Part shown: positions 1 to 5,491 of the stretch, in pieces
Position numbering within the stretch: position 1 is the stretch's first letter
Layout of the letters: each line of letters opens with the position of its first letter
NCBI GenBank assembly: GCA_964481035.1
Contig: CAYZSE010000165.1
Span: forward strand, 1-5,491
From: JAAAPF01 sp964481035
GTDB lineage: Bacteria; Pseudomonadota; Alphaproteobacteria; Geminicoccales; Geminicoccaceae
Direction: 5' to 3'
DNA: 5,491 bases
Translations under genes and position numbers: made by a program
Notes under the pieces: model-generated
What the model saw: only the letters and a program-made list of their open reading frames with translations
Told to the model about the DNA's origin: nothing
Database searches by the model: none

Positions 1-1520
1 GTGAGGCCCGAGCCGATCTGCGAGGCGAGGCGGATGCGCTGGCTCTCGCCGCCCGAGAGCGTGCCGCTGTCGCGGGCGAGCGTGAGATAGCCGAGCCCGA
101 CCTTGAGGAGAAAGCCGAGCCGCTCGTTGATCTCCTTGAGGATGCGCGCGGCGATCGCCTGGTCCTTCGCCCGCAGCTTGCCGTCGAGTGCGGCGAACCA
201 GGCACCCGCCGCCTCGATGGAGAGCTGGCTCACCTCGCCGATGTGGCGGCCGTCGATCTTGACGGCGAGCGCCGCGGGCTTGAGGCGGTGGCCCGCGCAC
301 GCCTCGCAGGGGCTGGTCGCGACATACTTGCCGAGCTCATCCTTGAGCCAGGTGCTGTCGGTCTCCCGCCAGCGGCGCTCCAGGTTCGGCACGACGCCCT
401 CGAACGGCCGCTCGAGGTCGTAGGTCCTCAGCCCGTCGGCGTAGCGCAGCGGGATCTTCTGCCGGCCCGAGCCCCAGAGGATCACCTCCCGCACGCGCTC
501 GGGCAGCTCCCCGAACGGTGTCTTGAGGTCGAAGTCATAGAAGGAGGCCAGGCTGTCGAGCGTCTGGGCGTAATATTGCGCGGTCGAGTTTGCCCAGGGC
601 TCGATCGCGCCCTCGGCGAGGGACAGCGCGCGGTCGGGGACGACGAGGTCGGCGTCCACGTTCATCCGCCGGCCGAGGCCGTCGCACTCGGGACACGCGC
701 CGAAGGGATTGTTGAAGGAGAACAGCCGCGGCTCGATCTCGTCGATGGTGAAGCCCGAGACCGGGCAGGCGAACCGCGCCGAGAGGGTGAAGCTCGCCGC
801 CCGGTCGGCATTCTCGACGGTCAACAGGCCGTCGGAGAGCTCGAGCGCCGTCTCGACGCTGTCGGCGAGGCGCTGGGCGCCGTCCTCGGCCAGCACCAGC
901 CGGTCGACGACGACGTCGATGTCGTGCTTGAGCTTCTTGTCGAGCGGCGGGACCTCGTCGATCTCGAGGAGCGCGCCGTCGACCTTGACACGCTGGAAGC
1001 CGCGCCGCTGGAGGTCTTGGAACTCCTTCTTGTACTCGCCCTTGCGGCCGCGGACGATGGGCGCGAGCAGGTAGAGCCGCGCGCCCTCGCCCTGCTCGAG
1101 GATGCGGTCGACCATCTGCGAGACGGTCTGGCTCTCGATCGGCAGCCCCGTCGCCGGGGAGTAGGGCACGCCGATCCGTGCCCACAAGAGCCGCATGTAG
1201 TCGTAGATCTCGGTGACCGTGGCCACCGTCGAGCGGGGGTTCTTCGAGGTGGTCTTCTGCTCGATGGAGATCGCCGGCGACAGGCCGGTGATCTGGTCGA
1301 CGTCCGGCTTCTGCATGAGCTCGAGGAACTGCCGCGCGTAGGCCGAGAGGCTCTCGACATACTTGCGTTGGCCCTCGGCGTAGATGGTGTCGAAGGCGAG
1401 CGAGCTCTTGCCCGAGCCGGAGAGGCCCGTGACCACCACCAGTTTGTGGCGCGGCAGGTCGACGTCGATCGACTTGAGATTGTGCTCGCGCGCGCCACGC
1501 ACGCGAATGTGGTCATCCAT
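1..1520 (-). CDS. uvrA: UvrA, excinuclease ABC subunit A (N-terminal part; runs off the left edge)
   Basis: UvrA is the damage-sensing ATPase of nucleotide excision repair; it dimerises, loads UvrB on lesions and is then released. About 506 codons are visible, roughly the first half of a family member of about 940-970 residues. The start ATG at 1520 gives MDDHIRVRGAREHNL, the usual UvrA opening. Seen in order: Walker A GLSGSGKS at 32-39, Q-loop region around Q88 (ISIEQKTTSKNPRST), the UvrB-binding and insertion region, the first zinc-type motif at C252-P-V-S255 plus C276-x-x-C279, a second CxxC at C405/C408, and the ABC signature LSGGESQRIRLASQIGSGL from residue 488. The window ends just after the signature, so Walker B of this half and the whole second ATPase half lie outside. 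Aligned to E. coli numbering as I recall it, S255 replaces a zinc-binding Cys. A GAGGGA at 1535-1540 is 14 nt from the ATG, long for a ribosome binding site. Identity is certain. Confidence 0.98.
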   Translation of the reverse strand, partial: MDDHIRVRGAREHNLKSIDVDLPRHKLVVVTGLSGSGKSSLAFDTIYAEGQRKYVESLSAYARQFLELMQKPDVDQITGLSPAISIEQKTTSKNPRSTVATVTEIYDYMRLLWARIGVPYSPATGLPIESQTVSQMVDRILEQGEGARLYLLAPIVRGRKGEYKKEFQDLQRRGFQRVKVDGALLEIDEVPPLDKKLKHDIDVVVDRLVLAEDGAQRLADSVETALELSDGLLTVENADRAASFTLSARFACPVSGFTIDEIEPRLFSFNNPFGACPECDGLGRRMNVDADLVVPDRALSLAEGAIEPWANSTAQYYAQTLDSLASFYDFDLKTPFGELPERVREVILWGSGRQKIPLRYADGLRTYDLERPFEGVVPNLERRWRETDSTWLKDELGKYVATSPCEACAGHRLKPAALAVKIDGRHIGEVSQLSIEAAGAWFAALDGKLRAKDQAIAARILKEINERLGFLLKVGLGYLTLARDSGTLSGGESQRIRLASQIGSGL

Positions 1521-1584
1521 GGGCGGTCGGGACTTCCCTCGGGTCTGCCCGGCAATATGGCGCGGGACGCCGCTGCCGGCCAGC

Positions 1585-1613
1585 ATCGTCGGGGGTATTC
1601 ACCAAGCGTTCAA
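1585..1613 (-). promoter_or_regulatory. Weak candidate promoter for uvrA
   Basis: On the minus strand TTGAAC (1613-1608) is followed after exactly 17 nt by GACGAT (1590-1585). The -35 is a good match to TTGACA; the -10 is poor (A2, A5 and T6 match TATAAT). The LexA-like box overlaps the -35. An alternative -35, TTGACG at 1627-1622, has no better -10 at a proper distance. Position relative to uvrA and overlap with the box are the main support. Confidence 0.25.
1597..1611. promoter_or_regulatory. Candidate LexA (SOS) box upstream of uvrA
   Basis: The plus strand reads ATTC-N7-GTTC, equivalently GAAC-N7-GAAT on the uvrA strand. The established alphaproteobacterial LexA target is the direct repeat GTTC-N7-GTTC, so 7 of 8 fixed bases match with the exact spacing. 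It lies about 77 nt upstream of the uvrA start, in the divergent intergenic region, and overlaps the best candidate -35 element for uvrA, where a repressor would block transcription. uvrA is a classic SOS gene, which supports the call. One mismatch in a short motif is the main weakness. Confidence 0.5.
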
Positions 1614-1647
1614 GCGCCCCACGTCAAGCGCGGTGATACCGTCCCGT

Positions 1648-1652
1648 GGGAG
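1648..1652 (+). promoter_or_regulatory. Ribosome binding site GGGAG of the DUF3108 gene
   Basis: GGGAG ends 8 nt before the ATG at 1661, an ideal spacing. It favours that ATG over the in-frame GTG at 1646, which would place the GGGAG inside the coding sequence. Confidence 0.65.
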
Positions 1653-1660
1653 CTTTCCAG

Positions 1661-2467
1661 ATGTCGCAGCGTTGCGCCCTCGTCGTTGCCGCCGCCGCGC
1701 TCTGGGCGGCGCCCGCCGCGGCGGCGCCGGTCGACTACAGCCTCGAGATGGAGGCGGTCTTTCTCGGCATGACCGTGGCCAATGTCGCGATCCGTGCGGA
1801 CGACGTGGGCGGTGAGCTCGCGCAGAGCTTCTCGGTCGAGACGCTGGGCCTGGTCCACACCGTGTCCGGCTTCCGCAGCGAGGCGACCGCGCTCAGCCGG
1901 ATGGTCGGCGACGACCTCGCGACCCGGCGCTTCGCCACCGCGAGCGAGACCAAGCGGGCCACGCGCGAGGTCGCGGTCCGCTACGACGACGGCGGGCGGG
2001 TCGTCGAGGTCGCCAGCTTCGAGCGCGGCAAGCGCGATCGGTCCGAGGTGCCGGCCGAGTTGCGCCATCACACCATCGATCCGCTGACGGCGATCCCGGT
2101 GATCCGCCGTTGGCTCGCCGAGGCACGCGACGGCGGGCCGGGCGTTCAGACGACGATCCCGGTCTTCGACGGGCGCCGGCGCTACGACCTCGAGGTCTTC
2201 CTCGTCGACCGCCGCATCGCCCGGTTCGCCCAGGGCCCGACACCGGTCATCGAGCTGGCGATCGCGCTCGTGCCCTTGGCCGGCTTCGATCAAGGCGACG
2301 ACGACGGCAGACGCCGGGAGGTGGTGGCCTTGATCAGCGACGACGCCGACCTTTTGCCCTTGATCCTGCGGACCACGGCGTCGAGCAGCCTGCAGGCCTC
2401 GCTCTACACCCGCCGCGCCTGCACCGGCGGCGAGCTCGCGGGCGGCTGCCGCGAATTCCGCTACTGA
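1661..2467 (+). CDS. DUF3108-family exported protein
   Basis: A 268-residue protein of the DUF3108 family, whose function is not established. The start at ATG 1661 is chosen because a GGGAG sits 8 nt upstream and because it gives a clean Sec signal peptide: a short basic start (MSQR), a hydrophobic Ala/Leu core and a likely cleavage after AAA near residue 22, leaving PVDYSLEM as the mature N terminus. The protein is therefore probably periplasmic. Family-like stretches are VHTVSGFRSEA (66-76), HTIDPLTAI (137-145) and VFDGRRRYDLEVF (168-180), followed by predicted beta strands. The mature protein has only two cysteines, C254 and C263, close to the C terminus, which could form a disulfide. It has no lipobox. 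It is transcribed divergently from uvrA across 140 bp and converges on the phasin-like gene with 16 bp between stops. Family assignment is by remembered pattern; the role is unknown. Confidence 0.85.
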   Translation: MSQRCALVVAAAALWAAPAAAAPVDYSLEMEAVFLGMTVANVAIRADDVGGELAQSFSVETLGLVHTVSGFRSEATALSRMVGDDLATRRFATASETKRATREVAVRYDDGGRVVEVASFERGKRDRSEVPAELRHHTIDPLTAIPVIRRWLAEARDGGPGVQTTIPVFDGRRRYDLEVFLVDRRIARFAQGPTPVIELAIALVPLAGFDQGDDDGRRREVVALISDDADLLPLILRTTASSSLQASLYTRRACTGGELAGGCREFRY

Positions 2468-2483
2468 GGCCGGGCGCTGACGG

Positions 2484-3162
2484 TCAGTAGGCCAGCGCGC
2501 GGGCCTGCTCGATCCAGCCTTCGCGCGCGAAGCGACCGCTGAAGCCGAGCTTCTCCTCGAGCGCCTCGATCTCGCCCGGGGTCAGCGCCGCGAGCTGCTT
2601 GTAGCTCGTGATGCCATGGTCCTTGAGCGTCTGCGCGAATTTGGGCCCGATGCCCTTGATCATGGTGAGATCGTCCTGGGCGGCCGGCGCCGGCCGCCCG
2701 ACCGGGGCCACCACGGNNNNNNNNNNNNNNNNNNNNNNNNNNNNNNNNNNNNNNNNNNNNNNNNNNNNNNNNNNNNNNNNNNNNNNNNNNNNNNNNNNNN
2801 NNNNNNNNNNNNNNNNCGGGTTCGGCCTTCGGTGCGGGCTCGGCTTTAGGCGCGGCATCGGACTTCGGCGCGGGCTTCGCGATGGCGGCCGGTTGCGACA
2901 CGGCCGTCGCCGGCGCGGGCTTGTTCGGCGCCGGTGCGGTCGCGGCGGGCGTTGCGGCCTTCGCCGCGGCGAGCTTGCTCCACCGTTCGACCATCCGCTG
3001 CATGTAGTCCTGGTGCAGCCTCACCAACGCCATCGGATCGCGGCACGACAGCGCTTTCACGCTGGTCTCGACGGTGTCGAGCTGCTGCTCCTGGAGAAGC
3101 TGCATGAACTGGTTCGGCGACTGCAGCGGCGTGCGCATGGCGTCGAAGAAAGGAGCTTTCAC
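2484..3162 (-). CDS. Phasin-like protein with C-terminal helix-hairpin-helix domain, interrupted by an assembly gap
   Basis: Two coding pieces flank a run of 100 N. The upstream piece (3162-2817, 115 codons) begins at GTG with GGAG 8 nt before it; an internal ATG at 3138 lacks a good ribosome binding site. Residues 1-66 are a Gln/Met-rich amphipathic helical region (QFMQLLQEQQLDTVETSVKA, then LHQDYMQRMVERWSKLAAAK) resembling phasins, which coat polyhydroxyalkanoate granules in the cytoplasm. Residues 67-115 are a disordered Ala/Pro/Lys linker. The downstream piece (2716-2484) ends in a 63-residue domain starting DDLTMIKGIGPKFAQTLKDH and ending near GWIEQARALAY. This is a helix-hairpin-helix fold like the C-terminal extensions of alphaproteobacterial NuoE and ribosomal protein bL21. 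The halves are in different frames as written, but fuse cleanly if the real gap is a multiple of three. At least 191 residues are known. The phasin call is inference from composition and promoter; the HhH domain is clear. A true frameshift cannot be excluded. Confidence 0.72.
2487..2675 (-). other. Helix-hairpin-helix domain at the C terminus of the phasin-like protein
   Basis: Sixty-three residues with the hairpin motif IKGIGPKFAQTL, followed by GITSYKQLAALTPGEIEAL and a closing GFSGRFAREGWIEQARAL. The GIGP turn between two helices is the hallmark of HhH folds. The closing (R)xGWIEQA segment matches the accessory domain found on NuoE and bL21 in alphaproteobacteria, from memory. Such domains often bind DNA without sequence specificity or mediate protein contacts; which applies here is unknown. 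Confidence 0.75.
2717..2816. other. Assembly gap of exactly 100 N
   Basis: One hundred consecutive N. That round number is the usual placeholder for a scaffold gap of unknown length, so the real size is not known. The gap sits inside the Ala/Pro/Lys-rich linker of the phasin-like gene, next to a tandem repeat. Keeping the gene open requires a true length divisible by three. Confidence 0.97.
2818..2853 (-). repeat. Two tandem 18-nt units encoding APKAEP, abutting the gap
   Basis: Read on the minus strand, two successive 18-nt units both encode Ala-Pro-Lys-Ala-Glu-Pro (residues 104-109 and 110-115). They differ only at synonymous third positions. A degenerate unit (PAPKSDA) precedes them. The array runs to within one base of the N run, and that last base (G) would fit the start of another Ala codon, so more copies may lie in the gap. 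Confidence 0.8.
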
Positions 3163-3170
3163 GGGTCGGT

Positions 3171-3174
3171 CTCC
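3171..3174 (-). promoter_or_regulatory. Ribosome binding site GGAG deciding the GTG start of the phasin-like gene
   Basis: GGAG on the minus strand is 8 nt upstream of the GTG at 3162. The next in-frame start, ATG at 3138, has only a weak GAAAG at poor distance, so GTG is preferred. Confidence 0.55.
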
Positions 3175-3199
3175 ACGAATCCGCAGGCGTTCGGTTGAG

Positions 3200-3228
3200 C
3201 TTATGCTGCACCGCAACACTGCTGTAAC
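3200..3228 (-). promoter_or_regulatory. Candidate promoter of the phasin-like gene
   Basis: On the minus strand GTTACA (3228-3223) is followed after exactly 17 nt by CATAAG (3205-3200). Each hexamer matches the sigma-70 consensus at four of six positions. Transcription would start near 3193, giving a leader of about 30 nt before the GTG. The local sequence is less G+C-rich than its surroundings, and a palindrome lies in the spacer. This suggests the gene is transcribed independently of the upstream ABC-F gene. Confidence 0.4.
3204..3218. promoter_or_regulatory. Candidate PhaR-type operator (15-bp inverted repeat)
   Basis: TGCTGC-N3-GCAACA is an inverted repeat with one mismatch between its two 6-bp arms. 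PhaR, the polyhydroxyalkanoate-responsive repressor, is reported in Paracoccus to bind CTGC-N3/N4-GCAG palindromes upstream of phasin genes; this site carries CTGC-N3-GCAA, 7 of 8 fixed bases. It lies between the putative -35 and -10, a position where a bound repressor would block RNA polymerase. A related partial copy (TGTT-AC-AGCA on the minus strand) lies just upstream, at about 3221-3230. Confidence 0.45.
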
Positions 3229-3282
3229 ACACTTTGGCATTGCACGGGAAGTCCCAAGTCAAGCCACTTCAGGTGCGACATC

Positions 3283-5151
<1,869 letters not shown>

Positions 5152-5152
5152 G

Positions 5153-5491
5153 TCAGCCGGCGGCTCCCTCGACGTCGGCGGCGATCGACGCCTTGACGAT
5201 CTTGTCGGGGTTCGCCGGCGGTTCGCCTGGGGCGATCTTGTCGACGACGTCCATGCCGGAGGTGACCTGACCCCAGATCGTGTACTGGCCGTCGAGGTGC
5301 GAGGTCTTCTGAAAGCAGATGAACCACTGGCTGTTGGCGCTGTGGGGGTTCATCGTCCGCGCCATGCCGCAGGTGCCGCGCTCGAAGGGCAGCTTGGAGA
5401 ACTCGGCCTTGAGGTCCTTCCTCTCCGAGCCGCCGCGCCCCGTTCCGGTGGGGTCGCCCGACTGCGCCATGAAGCCCGGGATGACCCGGTG
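5153..5491 (-). CDS. Cyclophilin-type peptidyl-prolyl cis-trans isomerase (C-terminal part; start lies off the right edge)
   Basis: Catalyses cis-trans isomerisation of Xaa-Pro bonds during protein folding. The visible 112 codons begin HRVIPGFMAQSGDPTGTG, open at the window edge, and correspond to the C-terminal two-thirds of a typical 150-170-residue bacterial cyclophilin. Catalytic-site equivalents of human CypA are visible: R55 (HRVIPGF), F60, M61 and Q63 (FMAQ), Q111 and F113 (SANSQWF). CypA W121 is replaced by His (SHLDGQY) and H126 by Tyr, a pattern common in bacterial cyclophilins and usually linked to weak cyclosporin binding. The internal ATG at 5470 is Met of the conserved PGFMAQ block, not the start. 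Whether it carries a signal peptide cannot be seen. Its TGA (5155-5153) is followed after one base by the ABC-F ATG, indicating an operon with possible translational coupling. Confidence 0.96.
   Translation of the reverse strand, partial: HRVIPGFMAQSGDPTGTGRGGSERKDLKAEFSKLPFERGTCGMARTMNPHSANSQWFICFQKTSHLDGQYTIWGQVTSGMDVVDKIAPGEPPANPDKIVKASIAADVEGAAG
5164..5170 (-). promoter_or_regulatory. Ribosome binding site GAGGGAG of the ABC-F gene, inside the upstream gene
   Basis: A strong anti-16S match whose 3' end is 12 nt from the ATG at 5151, a slightly long spacing. It encodes part of the Val-Glu-Gly-Ala end of the cyclophilin gene, so ribosomes finishing that gene would pass directly over it. 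Confidence 0.5.

Noticed and set aside
1572..1584. Inverted repeat GCTG...CAGC in the uvrA leader
   Set aside because: Short, GC-only symmetry of a kind expected by chance in this composition; no link to a known element.
1646..1660. GTG at 1646 as an earlier start for the DUF3108 gene
   Set aside because: It would place the GGGAG ribosome binding site inside the gene and add MGAFQ before the basic end of the signal peptide; ATG 1661 fits better.
243..1772. Long 509-codon plus-strand open frame opposite uvrA
   Set aside because: It is antisense to an unmistakable UvrA and has Arg/Leu/Val/Asp-rich, low-information composition. Long antisense open frames arise from GC-rich third codon positions.
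1610..2293. 227-codon minus-strand frame opposite the DUF3108 gene
   Set aside because: Antisense shadow; the plus-strand frame has a signal peptide, a ribosome binding site and family-like motifs.
2717..2816. Frameshifted pseudogene at the N run
   Set aside because: The frame change is fully explained by a nominal 100-nt placeholder, and both flanks stay open with sensible protein; an intact gene is the simpler reading until the gap is closed.
3163..3282. Possible intrinsic terminator after the ABC-F gene
   Set aside because: Only short stems with tiny loops (GGGA-CT-TCCC) and AAGT/ACTT pairs are present, with no U tract.

Overview
The window is G+C-rich chromosomal DNA from an alphaproteobacterium. 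The evidence is the strong GC bias at third codon positions, a UvrA with the CPVSGF variant of its first zinc-binding motif, a near-match to the alphaproteobacterial LexA box, and a phasin-like gene with a PhaR-type palindrome in its promoter. Genus cannot be assigned from the sequence. It looks like ordinary core genome: I see no mobile element, CRISPR array, tRNA or rRNA.

Layout, left to right. (1) 1-1520, minus: the N-terminal ~506 residues of the excision-repair ATPase UvrA; the rest lies beyond the left edge. (2) 1521-1660: a 140-bp divergent intergenic region with a candidate LexA (SOS) box and a weak uvrA promoter. (3) 1661-2467, plus: an exported DUF3108-family protein with a clear signal peptide. 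(4) 2484-3162, minus, convergent with the previous gene and only 16 bp from it: a phasin-like protein with an Ala/Pro/Lys linker and a C-terminal helix-hairpin-helix domain, interrupted by a run of exactly 100 N. The two halves are in different frames as written but join in frame if the true gap is a multiple of three. (5) 3163-3282: a promoter region with a 15-bp inverted repeat lying in the -35/-10 spacer. (6) 3283-5151, minus: an ABC-F ATPase of the YheS type. (7) 5153-5491, minus: the C-terminal part of a cyclophilin-type peptidyl-prolyl isomerase, whose stop codon is one base from the ABC-F start, so the two are probably one transcription unit.

The genes do not form one pathway. The cyclophilin and ABC-F pair suggests protein folding and translation housekeeping. 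The phasin-like gene appears to have its own promoter and possibly polyhydroxyalkanoate-responsive control. uvrA is DNA repair, probably under SOS control. The observations most worth following are the phasin-like/HhH architecture across the assembly gap and its operator. I found no convincing new multi-gene system.
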